From positions 35,168,345-35,232,344 of the forward strand of contig NC_133776.1 of assembly GCF_003597395.2 (NCBI RefSeq): a DNA stretch of 64,000 bases. Reading direction: 5' to 3'. Shown piece by piece: positions 24,778-35,605 of the stretch. Below the pieces are notes generated by a model. That model did no database searches. It had not been told where the DNA came from and saw only the letters and a program-made list of their open reading frames with translations. Origin of the DNA: Chelonoidis abingdonii (Eukaryota; Chordata; Testudines; Testudinidae). A program made the translations under genes and the position numbers. Every line of letters starts with the position of its first letter. Position 1 is the first letter of the stretch.

Positions 24778-25070
24778 TCACTGGTAACATACACTTAAAA
24801 GATTGGTAAAATATCCATATCTGTCTATAGCATGTCAGAGTTCAACAACTGTAGCATGCAACTAAATAAAGGAAAATTACACAACCTGATTAATAAATTC
24901 TGCAAACATCTGAAGTAATAAATTGTCCCTGGTAATCAACTACATATGCAAACACTAAACTACAATATCTGCAGCAGTAATCAAACATGTAATGAATACT
25001 GAACAAGTAAGCTATAATATGGACCTGGATGAACTTTGTCCATTTATTTAAAATAGTTAATTAAAATTAA
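24778..25070. other. AT-rich non-coding stretch
   Basis: No gene or repeat recognised. Confidence 0.5.
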
Positions 25071-25156
25071 GCGGGTAAGGTAATATATTTTATTGGACCA
25101 ACTTCTGCTGATGAAAGAGACAAGCTTTAGAGCTACATGGAGCTCTTCTTCAGGTC
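25071..25156 (-). mobile_element. PLE-like terminal fragment
   Basis: A single arm of the family containing GGTAATATATTTTATTGGACC and AGCTCTTCTTCAGGTCC, also seen as two inverted arms at 35338-35593. The minus strand carries a hammerhead-like fold. No partner arm or target duplication is evident, so this is a truncated copy. Confidence 0.55.
25116..25153 (-). ncRNA. Hammerhead-like motif (second box altered)
   Basis: The minus strand reads CUGAAGA, then a GAGCU/AGCUC stem II, then UAAAGC where GAAAGC is expected, then CUUGUCUC as a minimal stem III with a terminal UC. The first box is intact but G12 is replaced by U, so it is predicted inactive. Confidence 0.4.
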
Positions 25157-27080
25157 CATTTTTTAAATGGACTTTTACATTTTAAATCTGTATAGCCCCT
25201 CTGGAGCATTTTTTTACAATTTCATTTGGAAGTTGAATTATTGCAGTTGTGTGGAATTTGCTAGATAAGCATCAAGTTAGTAATTTACATGCACATTTAT
25301 GGTAATAGCACAACCAAAATGTAGGCAAAAAATTGCATCTGCAAAAGTGTACACAGATTCATTATTATTTAAATCATGGTAGTGGCCAAAGGCCCTGATC
25401 AGGATTGGTGTTTCACTGTGCTAGACACTGCATGTTATGAATATAGTCCCTTACCCAAAGATTTTACAAAGAAAGGTCTGTGCATAAGGTTTCCAGAAGC
25501 AACCTTGACTTTATACAGTACTATTAAATACAATGGGAAACACTTGTCTTGCTAAGAACTTGCCTAAGCTCTTTCTTTTTTAGACCCCGAGCTTGCAAAC
25601 ACTTACCATGTGCTGAACATTACACCCTGCAGTAGTCTCATTTAGTAAAATGGGTCTGTAACAGAGCTGCTCAGAAGACAAGCAAAAGGACCTCATTCTG
25701 AAAACACCGCCCAGTATTGGGACCAACATGGACTAGTCCCCATTTAGATAGGCCTGCCAAGACATGTCCAACTGAACTGGAGTCATGCTGAAGCACAGCT
25801 TTCAAAGATAGTTCTTTGCCCAGAGTGGGCAAGGCTTTGGTATCAAGTCAAGCTCTTGATGTAAGCCTTACCCCCTCTGCCTTTCAAGAATCATTGCCTC
25901 TTTTTCTGATATGGCAGCTACCGGGAAAGGATCATTTACAACTCTTTTGATGCTGTTGTCTCAGTCTTTCTTTGCCAGCTCAAACTGATAACATTGCAGC
26001 AGCTTACTCTATCAAGCCTATCTTTCCAACCAGAAGGGCTAGAATTTTTTTTTTTAATGAAAGCTTAGATATTGTATAAACCAGAAAAATCTGGAAGCAA
26101 TCCACTGGATATTCTAAATCCACAGAATATGCATACTTTCTATGCCCATCAATTTCCGTTATCTCTAATGATGACAGTGTCCTAGACTGATGTGTTAAAT
26201 GCAGATGGAGCCAGCTATCCTGGCATAACAATGTTTTTGCTGTTGCCTATTCATATCTCGAAGCTATGAGAAAAATATGCTATGGATGACATACAGCTCT
26301 GAATGAAAAGCAATGAGTGACAGTAATCAGTTTTGTGCTGTCATGTGGGACCAGGGAAAGGAAAAGATTTTAGCTTGCTTACTAGCACTCTCAAAGTACT
26401 GGAGAGAAAAAGGCAAACAGACAAACCAGGCACTGCTACCTGCTTTAGAATATAGAGTTCAGAGAGTAGTTGATTTAGCTACCTACACAATAAAAGAATG
26501 AGTCAAGAGTAGATTGTGAAGAAGTCAATAATAGCTTGAGAGAGAGAGAGAATAAGTAAATGATGCTCTAATGGAGGGAATGAGTGTGGGAGAGAGAGAT
26601 GCTGGCAGGGATGGATGATGGGGAGATGGAACCAGAGACTCTGCCAGTCAGAATCTTGAAGCAGTGTTTTCACAGGGTGACAAACCCAAATAATAAGAGT
26701 ATGACAAACTGCTGTCTAATGGAATTAGAAAAAGGAGAAGAAAATCAAATTATAGGTTAGGAATGAGAGGATTTGAAATTGGTTCTTAGGATGTGATAAA
26801 AATTAAATAGTGTAATCTCAAAGCAATCTATTGGAGTAAGAGAGCGATGAGCAGCAGTCTGTGAAATAGAAAAACAGCATTTGAGATGACATCTTCCGGA
26901 ACAGAGGCTAAAATAGAGGGGAACTTGGGCACATCTCCTCCTCCTCTGATGAGAGCAGAGGAAGAATTCTCCCTCCTCTCTCTGATTTAAAAGACCTTTG
27001 CTGCTCCAGAGCTCTCACTCCTCTCATATTGTCAAGGAAGTGAATGAGGGACAAATAGAAGGAAGAATACAAGAGTCATA
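25157..27080. other. Non-coding stretch
   Basis: No host exon seen. It includes a worn dispersed repeat at 25357-25475, a T tract at 26047-26055 and GA-rich text at 26538-26600. Confidence 0.45.
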
Positions 27081-27441
27081 GCCCTGGTCTACGCTACAAG
27101 TTAGGTCAAATTTAGCAGCATTAGGTCGATTTAACCCTGCACCCGTCCACACGACCAAGCCAGTTTTGTTGACTTAAAGGGCTCTTAAAATCGATTTCTG
27201 TACTCCTCCCCAGTGAGGGGTTTACCGCTAAAATTGACCTCACTGGGTTGAATTTGGGGTAGTGTGGACACAATTCGACGGTATTGGCCTCCAGAAGCTG
27301 TCCCAGAGTGTTCCGTTGTGACTGCTCTGGACAGCACTCTCAACTCAGATGCACTGGCCAGGTAGACAAGAAAAGCCCTGGGAACTTTTGAATTTCATTT
27401 CCTGTTTGGCCAGCGTGGCGAGCTGATCAGCACAGGTGACC

Positions 27442-29393
27442 ATGGAGTCCCAGAATTGCAAAAGAGCTCCAGAATGGACAGAATGGGAAGTACTGGATCT
27501 GATCTGTATGGGGAGAAGAATCCGTGCAGGCAGAACTCCGTTCCAAAAGACAAAATGCCAATATATTTGCCAAAATCTCCAAGGGCATGATGGACAGAGG
27601 CTACAACAAGGACACACAGCAGTACCGTGTGAAAGTTCAGGATCTGAGGCAAGCCTACCAAAAAACAAAGGATGCAAACGGTCACTCCGGGTCAGAGCCT
27701 CATAAATTCTGCTTCTATGATGAGCTGCATGCAGTTCTAGGGGGGAGGGCCCCACCACTACCCCACAACTGTCCGTGGACACTTTCAAGGGGGCAGTCTC
27801 ACGCAACAGGGATGAGGATTTTGTGGATGAGGAAGATGATGAGAAGGTGGTGGTTGAGGATAGCAGCAGACAAGTGAAGAATCCTTTCTCCCCAACAGCC
27901 AGGAACTGTTCATAACCCTAGAACCAATACCCTCCCAACCATCCCAAGGCAGGCTCCTGGACCACGAAGCCAGAGAAGGCACCTCTGGTGAGTGTACCTT
28001 TGTAAATACAATACATGGTTTAAAAGCAAGCATGTTTAATGATGAATTTGCCCTGAAGACTTGGGATGCATTCACAGCCAGTATAGCTACTGGAAAAGTC
28101 TGTTAACGTGTCTGGGGATGGAGTGAAAATCCATGAAGCTCTCCTGGAGGTACTCTAAAAGCCTTTGCAGAAGGTTTCTGGAGAGGGCATCCTTATTCTG
28201 TTCTCCATGGTAGGACACTTTACTACGCCAAGTCAGTAGCAAGTAGTCTGGAATCACTGCAGAACAAAACATTGCAGCGAATGAGCCCAGGTTTTGGTGG
28301 CATTCAAGCAACATCCATTCTTTATCTCTGTGTTAGCCTCAGGACTGTGTCATCATTCATGGTCACCTGGCTGAAATACGGGAAATTTGTTTAAGGTGAC
28401 ATTCAGAGATGCCCATTCCTGCTGGGTTGTTTGCCTTTCGCTGAAAAGAAATCATCCCCGCTGTTAGCCACGCGGTGTGGGGAGGCCCGTTCATGTTGAG
28501 CTGTTCGCATTTGGCCGACCGGGATTTTCCCTGATACTAGCCACGTGGTGGCTGGGTGAAGTGATCATCCCAGAGAATTGGGGGGCGGGGGTGCCTGGAT
28601 TGTGCTGCACATTCACCCTAAAACTGCAGCCCCTCCTTTTAAATGGCGAACCCAACTGGCTTTGCTTGGTATGGGAAGGGAGGGTGCTGCTGTTTGAAAC
28701 TGTTCTCAAATGTTATGAAGGTTGAAGCAGCTGAAACCCTTTGCCTTACCATGGCTGCCTGCAAGCCAAATTCTGTTGCCCATCCGAGCGTGTGTGATTT
28801 CTCACACCAAACCAGCAGGCACTCAATATAAGAGGCAAAATGTAACCTTGTACCAAAAGGACATGCGCTATGTAATGTGAATCGCATGATTCAGTGTGAA
28901 ATAGTCTCTTTTTTTCCTCCTGCAGCTGCAAATGTTCCTACACGCCCCCTATCATCTCCGTCTCAGAGGCTAGCGCAGATTAGAAGGCGAAAAACCGCAC
29001 TCGCAATGACATGTTCGCAGAGCTCATGCAGTCATGCCACACTGCAAGAGCTCAGCAGAATGAGTGGAGGCAAACAATGGCAGAGTCCAGGAAAGTGTTA
29101 AATGAATGCGAAGAGAGGAGGGACGAGCCCACTGAGGAGGAGACAGGATGCAATGCTGAGGCTAAGGGAGGAGTAAAGGGGGGAGTAAACTGACATGCTC
29201 AGGCATCTGGTGGAGCTACAGGAAAGGCAGCAGGAGCACAGACCGTTGCTGCCCACCCCTATGTAACCACCTGCCCTCCTCCATATCCTCCTCACCCAGA
29301 TGCCCAAGAACGTGGGGGAGGCTACGGGTATCCAGCCACCCCACCCCAGAAGATTGCCCAAGCAACAGAAGGCTGGCATTCAATAAGTTTTGA
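27442..29393 (+). pseudogene. Harbinger Myb/SANT-like DNA-binding protein gene (two exons, frameshifted)
   Basis: In autonomous Harbingers this protein binds the ends and brings the transposase to the nucleus. The ATG at 27442 opens MESQNCKRAPEWTEWEVLDL, the first helix of a Myb/SANT-like domain (W-x-x-x-E-V). A frameshift near 27510-27530 moves the rest to another frame: FAKISKGMMDRGYNKDTQQY, then VKVQDLRQAYQKTKDANG, the typical middle and recognition helices, and FYDELHAVLGG. An acidic stretch (DEEDDEK) follows near 27825. A consensus donor, G|GTGAGT, occurs at 27987/27988, and an acceptor after CTCCTGCAG at 28925. Joining them keeps frame (TS-A-ANV), which supports a real 938-bp intron. 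Exon 2 encodes a basic and coiled-coil tail (SPSQRLAQIRRRK, then DMFAELMQSCHTARAQQNEW) and ends AFNKF-TGA at 29391. Confidence 0.75.
27988..28925 (+). other. Intron of the Harbinger Myb-like gene
   Basis: GTGAGTG donor and a TTTTTTTCCTCCTGCAG acceptor. The flanking codons join in phase 1. No ORF inside has features. Frames at 28087-28931 on both strands are chance. Confidence 0.65.
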
Positions 29394-29659
29394 ACTGTAG
29401 TGTGGCCTTGTCCTTCCCTCCCCTCATCCACCACTCCACCCGGTGCTTCCCTCCTCACCCACTTCTCTCAAGCTACCTTGTGAGTTTTCCCCCTATTTGT
29501 GTGAGGAATTAATCAAGAATGCATGATTTGGAAACAATAATGACTTTATTGCCTGTGAAAGCGGTGATAGAAGTGGGAGGTCGGTTGGCTTACAGGGAAG
29601 TAGAGTCAACCAAAAGGGTGGGTATTCAGCAAGGAGAAACAAAGAGAACTGTCACATCA

Positions 29660-31263
29660 TAGCCTGGCCAGTCATGAAACTGGTTTTCAAAGCTTCTCTG
29701 ACGCACAGGGCACCGAGCTGTGCTCTTCTAATTGCCCTGGTGTCTGGCTGTGTGTAATCAGCCGCCAGATGATTTGTCTCAACCTCCCACCCTGCCATAA
29801 ACAGATATTGTGGAGCAGACAGCAAACAGTAATAACAATGCGAATATTGGTTTCACTGAGGTCTAACCTAGTCAGTAAACTGCAGCGTGAGCTTTTAAAT
29901 GTCCAAATACACATTCTACTACCATTCTACACTTGCTCAGCCTATAGCTGAACTGCTCCTTACTTCTGTCCAGGGTGCCTGTGTATGACTTCATGAGCCA
30001 AGGTATTAAGGGGTACGCTGAGTCCCCAAGGATCAGGAGCAGCGCCAGGGTTTCTGGCGCCCTAGGCAGAATTCAGGGGACAGCATTTTGTGCACTCCAC
30101 ACGGGGAGCGCAGGAGCTTCCAGTTCCACTCCCATGGCGCCACCAAAGGACCCTCCGCCGAAATGCCACAGGCAATAGCGGCAGTCATTGAGCTGCTCAA
30201 TTGCCTGCCGCTGTTTTCCGTGGCACGTTGGCAGAAGGTCCTTCTTCGGCAGCGTGACGGGAGCAGAACCGGAAGCTCCCATGAGCCCGTGGGGAGTGCA
30301 CAAAATGCCACTCCCCGAATCCTGGTGCCCTAGACAACTGCCTAGGGTTGCCTAATGAAAGCGCCGGCCCTGCCAAGGATAACTATAGACATTTCAACAT
30401 CCCCAATGGTAATTTTCTGGTCTGGGAAGTAAGTTCCTTCCTGCAGCTGTTCAAACAGACCAGAGTTCCTGAAGATGTGAGCGTCATGCACCTTTCCCGG
30501 CCATCCCACATTGATATCGGTGAAACATCCCTTGTGATCCACCAGTGCTTGCAGCACCATTGAAGTACCGCTTGCAGTTTACATACTGGCTGCCAAGATG
30601 GTCTGATCCCAAGACAAGAATATGCGTTCCATCTATCGCCCCACTACAGTTAGGGAACCCCATTGCAACAAAGCCATCCACTATAACCTGCACATTTCCC
30701 AGAGTCACTACCCTTGATAGCAGCAGCTCAGTGAGTGCACTGGCTACTTGGATCACAGCAGCCCCCACAGTAGATTTACCCACTCCAAATTGATTCCCGA
30801 CTGACCAGTAGCTGTCTGCCGTTGCAAGCTTCCACAGGGCTATCGCCACTCACTTCTCAACTGTGAGGGCTGCTCTCAATCTTGGTATTCTTGTGCTTCC
30901 AGGCAGGGGAAAGCAAGTCACAAAGCTCCATGAAAGTGTCCTTAAGCATGCGAAAGTTTCGCAGCCACTGGGAATCATCCCAGACCTGCAACATTATGCA
31001 GTTCCATCAGTCTGTGCTTGTTTCCCAGACCCAGAATCGGCGTTACATGACAGGAACCTGCCCCATTACCACTGTGATGCCCAAATTGCCGGAGTCCTTC
31101 TTTGAGAGAAGTCTGTGTCTATGTCCTCATCACTATCGTGATTGCACTATCATCGCTTCCTTGCCTGCTTTTGCAGGTTCTGCACATACTGCAGGATAAT
31201 GTGTGAGGTGTTTACAATGCTCACGACAGCAGTGGTGAGCAGAGCGGGCTCCATGCTTGCCAT
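29660..31263 (-). pseudogene. Harbinger DDE transposase (HARBI1-like), broken and split by a hAT
   Basis: The transposase cuts and pastes the element using a DDE triad. Reading the minus strand: a start MASMEPALLTTAVVSI (ATG at 31263); a degraded segment with stops and shifts (31150-30860); a long open block (about 30849-30484) with the helix-turn-helix phrase VGNQFGVGKSTVGAAVIQVA and then GFPNCSGAIDGTHI, which holds the first catalytic Asp; next, in a shifted frame (30560-30385), MVLQALVDHKGCFTDINVGW and KVHDAHIFRNSGLF with the second Asp. After the hAT insertion the frame resumes with VVECVFGHLKA (about 29925), carrying the catalytic Glu, and LLTRLDLSETNIRIVI ... LLHNIC. All three catalytic residues are still visible, but frameshifts and the insertion rule out function. 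This is a transposon relic, not the domesticated host HARBI1 gene. Confidence 0.8.
30026..30380. mobile_element. hAT element nested in the Harbinger transposase, 339 bp
   Basis: A perfect 8-bp duplication, CCAAGGAT, at 30026-30033 and 30373-30380 brackets CAGGAGCAGCGCC...GCGCCGGCCCTG (30034-30372). It contains an internal palindrome around CAGTCATTGAGCTGCTCAATTGCCTG. The insertion lies just after the ILG codons preceding the C-terminal third of the transposase, so the Harbinger was present first. Frames at 29975-30333 are shadows of this element. Confidence 0.92.
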
Positions 31264-31870
31264 GGTATGGCATCTGCACGAGAGCAGAGTTTCTGGGGAA
31301 GTGGTGGAGGATGACAGCACCACACACATTTCCCGAGGAAGAGCACACTGTACCCAGGAACCCATGACAGACAAGATGGAGAAATTCGCTATTAAGACAA
31401 GAGCAGCAGAGCAGAAATTGCAGCGGAAGCAGTGTATGACTAAGATTAGCTGTCCTACTGCACCATCTGCTGACAGAAGCACCCAGGACACAACAGTGGC
31501 GTGTTGGTGAGCTGAGCTGAGCGGGCTGCACACTTGCCATGGTATGGCGTTTGCATGGAAAAAAGGCGTGAAATGATTGCCGTTGCTTTCACGGAGGGAG
31601 GGGTGACTGATGACATGTACCCAAAACCACCTGCAACAATGTTTTTGCCCTATCAGGCACTGAGAGCTCAACCCAGAATTCCAATGGGCAGCAGAGACTG
31701 CTGGAACTGTGGGGTAGCTACCCACAGTGCAACGCTCCGAAAGTCAACGCTAGCCACGGTACTGTGGATGCACTCCCCCAACTTAATGCACTTAGTGGGG
31801 ACACACATAATCGACTGTATAAAATCACTTCCTAAAAATCGACTTCTATAAATTCCACCTAATTTCATAG
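31264..31870 (-). other. Harbinger 5' untranslated/subterminal region
   Basis: This lies between the transposase start and the right inverted repeat. Minus-strand frames upstream of the ATG (31150-31725) run in part through untranslated sequence, so the 191-codon frame there should not be taken as protein. It has repeated CACGGTACCG-like and GTGCACT phrases near the end, usual for Harbinger subterminal regions. Confidence 0.5.
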
Positions 31871-31883
31871 CGTAGACATAAGT

Positions 31884-33479
31884 ATGTGTCTGAGAGAGTA
31901 TACCAGGACGTTTATGCCACTGGAAGTTCGGGAGAGTATTAAGGAGGAGTTTTACAGATGATCACTGTTTGTAAGGAGAGGATGTTTGGAAAATAAGACA
32001 CAGATGGAGATATCAACAGTTTGTGGAAGAGTCAAAGCGTGGAGGACTCAAACTTTGGGATTACAGAAGGGGTCTTGGGGACAGAAGGAAAGCCAGAGTA
32101 CAGAGAGAAGGATGGAAAAGAGTGAGAAAGTTAGAGAGATGGAGGAACAGGAGAGATACTGAGTGCAGAAGAGTGTAGGAAAGGTTAAGGAGTACAGCTG
32201 GTGATAGAAGAAACTCAGAGGAAGGGAAGACAGGATTGGGGAAACAAAATACAGAGCAGGATCGGTGATGCAAAGTCAAAAAATAGGAGACTTAAAGAGG
32301 ACTTAGAGGGAGGGATGCAGTTGATGGGAGATATGAGAGTCAGAGGTAGGAGTTATGGGGGAGATTTGTGGGATGGGAGTGAATGTTGGAGAGGAATTGA
32401 AGAAATATTTAGGCAAGGAGAGACACTGGGTCTGGGTGTCAGCACTAGAAGCAGGGAGTGTGTGTGGAGAATCAGGAGGGACATATAGGGAAGGAACTTG
32501 TTTGAAGTGACTTGGGGGAATGAAGTGATAGAGTGCTGAAGGGTGGTCTTGGGGAAGTGAGAAAGGGCTCGTAGGAGAATGCAGGAGGACATGAAGTGCT
32601 AAAGGCAATGGGAGCAAAATCTGGATCTTGTCAAAAACTATTGGATCCTGCCAAATTTAGTTCCAACCCTGCAAATTCCAGCACCTAATTAGAGAACGCC
32701 AGCTGCTCCCACTGCATCAAAGACCCAATGCACCCCAGAACATGAGCACTGCAAACACATGGCTCCTGCACCTGGATCCTTCTGGAAAGATCAAGTCCCT
32801 ATCTTCTTAATGCCAAAGTACAGACCAAGTCTAGCCATTCCTACCGCACCAAAAAAATTCTGGACTCTCATGCATGCGTGCAACAAAACCCTGGATTCAA
32901 CACATTCAGTATTGTCCAAGCCAAGCATTCAAAAACCAAACAAAATAACCACCATAATATTGTCTTAAAGAACATGAGATTAAAAAAAAAGTTGGGTTCT
33001 TTTTAAACATTTTGAATTTTGAGACTTTAGAGTTCACATTTTCAAAAATCTCTGTATTTATGAGGGCTAGAAACATTCTTTTTTTAAAAAATAATTCCAG
33101 GAGTTGGGATTTCAAGAAGACACACTAAAATATTGCGTGATTCACAATAAAATTGTGAGTTGGCAATGCTACATGGATCCTGTTGGAACCACACTGTGTT
33201 TAGCCTTCACCTCCAAATTCCATGGCATGAACACAGAACAAGTACTGCAGCACCTAGTGTACCTAAAATGTGGACCCTGATGTAGTGATCGTTTTACATC
33301 AGATAAATCTGCAACCAATACACTGTTTCAGGGAATCCACAGTAATACAGATCTGGTGTCTTGATTTTTTAAATACAGCTACATTTCATATCATAACACT
33401 GAACTTTTGCAGTGGAAGTGGTTTAGTAGATGTGAATGATCACATTGTGCAGCTTTTACCTGATCAGTAGGAATTGGTG
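31884..33479. other. Non-coding stretch, purine-rich on the plus strand to about 32640
   Basis: From about 31930 to 32640 the plus strand is dominated by A and G (GGAGAGG, GAAAGG and AGGGAG phrases) without a fixed repeat unit. The frames 32201-32488 (plus) and 32303-32617 (minus) follow this bias and have no domain. After 32640 there is nothing recognisable. Confidence 0.4.
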
Positions 33480-34379
33480 CATGAAGCACAGAAACAATAA
33501 CAGAAATATCAAAAACACAAGAGATGGTATTAACAGGGGACTAACTACCCAGACATCTGTTGGACAAATAATACGGCAAAACCCAATTTCCAGTAAGGTC
33601 TTGGAACACATCAGGGACAACTTTTTTGTTTCAGAAATTAGAGGAGGTAACCATGGGGACAACTATTTTAGACTTGATTCTAACTAACAGGCAGGAATTG
33701 GTTGTGAATCTGAAGGTTGAAGCCAATTTAGGTGAAAGTGATCATCAAATTATACATTTTATTTGGCCAAGGAAAGGAAGTAGTGATTAATGAGAATGGA
33801 CTTTTTTAAAAAGCAGACATTAAAAACTCAGAGAACTGGTAAATAAGGTTCCATGGGAAGAAAATCTAAGGGAAACAGGAGTTCAGGAGAGCTGGCAGTT
33901 TCTCAAACAGACAATACTAAAGGCACAATAGCAAACTATCCTGATGAGTCGCAAAGATAGAAAGAATAGTAAGTGGCCAATAGGGCTCCATCAGGAGCTT
34001 TTCAGTTAACTGAAAATCCAAAAGGAATCCTACTAAAAGTGAAAACATGGGCAAATTACTAAGAATGAGTCCAAAAGAACAGCACAGACATGTAGGGATA
34101 AAAATCAGAAAGACTAAGACACAAAATGAGTTCCACACAGCTAGGAACATAAAAGACAATAAAAAGAGGGTCTATAAATATATTAGGAGCAAGAGAAAGA
34201 CAAAGGAAAGTGTAGGTCCTCTGCTTTGCAAGGAAGGAAAGCTAAAAACAGATGCCACCAAGAAGGTTAAGATGTTAAATGTCTATTTTGCTTCAGCCTT
34301 CACTAAAAAGATACATTTGACCTGATACTCAAAAACACAATGAATATGAACAGTGGGGAGGACTGCAAGCCAAAATACG

Positions 34380-35294
34380 GAAAGAACAGGTTAAAGACTA
34401 TTTAGATGAGTTAGATGTACTCAAGTCAGCAGTGCCGAAAGGAATTCACCCTAGCATACTCAAGGAACTACCTGAAGCAATTCAAGAACCAGTAGTAATT
34501 GTCTTTGAGAACTCATGGAGGATGAGTGAGAGCCCGGCAGACTGGAGACAGGCAAACATAGTACCTATCTTTAAAATAAAGATAAATGAAGGGAATAAAG
34601 AGGACCTGGAGAATTATAGATCAGTGAGCCTAACATCAATAGCTGGAAAGATAATGGAACAAATTATTAAACAATTGGTAAGCTCCAAGAGAGGATAACA
34701 GTTTTAAGGAATAGCAAGAACAATAGTTAAGAACAAATCATGCTGAACCAACTTAATTTCTTTCTTTACAGGGTTACTAGATTAGTGGATAGAGGTGAAA
34801 AAGTAGAGGTGATACATCTCAATTTTAGTCAGGCTTTTGATGAAGCCCCACATGACATTCTCATAAGCAAACTAGGGAAATGTGGTCTAGATATTACTAT
34901 TGGGTGGGTGCACAACTGGTTGAAAGACTGTACTCAAAAAGTAGTCATCGATGGTTTGCTGTCAAACTGGGAGAATGTGTCTGGTGATGTTCCACAGGGT
35001 TCTGTCCTGGGTCCATTACTATTCAATATTTTAATTCATGACTTAGATAATGCAGTGGACAGTATGCTTATAAAAGTTGCATATGACACCAAGCTCAGAG
35101 TGGTTGCTAGCACTTTGAAACACAGGATCAGATTTCAAAATGACATTGACCAACTGGAGAATTGGTCTGAAATCAACCAGATGAAATTCAGCAAAGACAA
35201 ATACAAAATACTGCACTTAGGAATTAAAAAACAAATGCACAACTACAAAATGGGGAAAACTGGCTTGGCAGTAATTCCGTTGAAAGGGATTTAG
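34380..35294 (+). pseudogene. CR1 reverse transcriptase relic
   Basis: Two frames carry the RT. The first (34432-34698) has GIHPSILKEL, WRQANIVPIFK and ENYRSVSLTSIAGKIMEQII, the N-terminal RT blocks. The second (34740-35294, in a different frame) has FSQAFDEAPHDILISKL, the VPQGSVLGPLLFNI block, and AYDTKL followed by LENWSEINQMKFSKDK. The residue before FSQAFD is Asn where a catalytic Asp is normal, and the FADD motif is AYD. Two of the catalytic aspartates are therefore gone, in addition to the frameshift. Confidence 0.85.
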
Positions 35295-35325
35295 GGATTA
35301 CAGTGGATCACAAATTGAATGTACG

Positions 35326-35605
35326 TCAACAATGTGATATGCAGTGCTGTTGTAGCTGTGTCATTCCCAGGATATTAGAGAGACAAGGCGGGTGAGGTAT
35401 CTTTTATTGGACCTGTTGGCAGGAAGTAAGCTTTTGAGCTATATGGAGCTCTTAATCAGTTCAGACCTGATGAAGTCAGGGCAAGTCGGGACCTGCCCAG
35501 ACCTGAGGAAGAGCTTTCCGTAACTTGAAAGCTTGTTTCTCTCACCAACAGAGGCTGGTCCACTAAAAGATATTACCTCACCCACCTTCTGTCTCAACAA
35601 TGTGA
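35326..35605. mobile_element. Head-to-head PLE-like palindrome inserted in CR1, 12-bp target duplication
   Basis: TCAACAATGTGA occurs at 35326-35337 and 35594-35605, immediately outside a 256-bp element (35338-35593). The element has two inverted arms: GGTGAGGTATCTTTTATTGG with AGCTATATGGAGCTC on the left, and GAGCTTTCCGTAACTTGAAAGC with AAAAGATATTACCTCACC on the right. The first stretch (GTTGTAGCTGTGTCATTCCC, AGGATATTAGAGAGACAAGG) is the outer part of the terminal repeat on the left only. The target is a CR1 ORF, so this insertion is younger than the CR1. Confidence 0.7.
35503..35539 (+). ncRNA. Hammerhead-like motif with both core boxes kept
   Basis: CUGAGGA (35503-35509) fits CUGANGA, and GAAA is intact at 35527-35530. 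Between them GAGCU and AACUU can pair at four of five positions around a UUCCGU loop (stem II, weakened). After GAAA, GCUUGUUUC allows a minimal stem III with one wobble pair before a possible cleavage C. As in the other copies, one unpaired A precedes stem II. This is the best preserved of the motifs in the window. Activity as a monomer is doubtful; published PLE hammerheads with such short stem III are thought to work as dimers. Confidence 0.4.

Larger units (their letters stand above)
27081..31883. mobile_element. Harbinger (PIF/Harbinger) DNA transposon, near full length
   Basis: A 4.8 kb two-gene transposon. The left end is GCCCTGGTCTACGCTACAAG with TTAGGTCAAATTT. The right end, read inverted, is GTCTACGCTATGAAATTAGG with TGGAATTT. 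The subterminal TCGATTT and AAAATCGA phrases recur near both ends. As in autonomous Harbingers, it encodes a Myb/SANT-like DNA-binding protein (plus strand, 27442-29393) and a DDE transposase related to HARBI1 (minus strand, 31263 to about 29660), convergent and separated by about 270 bp. Both genes carry frameshifts, and a hAT element sits in the transposase gene, so the element is dead. The 3-bp target duplication expected for the family is not clear (ATA on the left, ATG on the right). Confidence 0.85.

Noticed and set aside
29660..31263. Domesticated host HARBI1 gene
   Set aside because: The frame is broken, a hAT interrupts it, and it lies within transposon ends beside its Myb-like partner.
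31150..31725. 191-codon minus-strand frame as the transposase
   Set aside because: Only its end overlaps the transposase N-terminus. The true start codon is at 31263 and most of the frame is upstream untranslated sequence.
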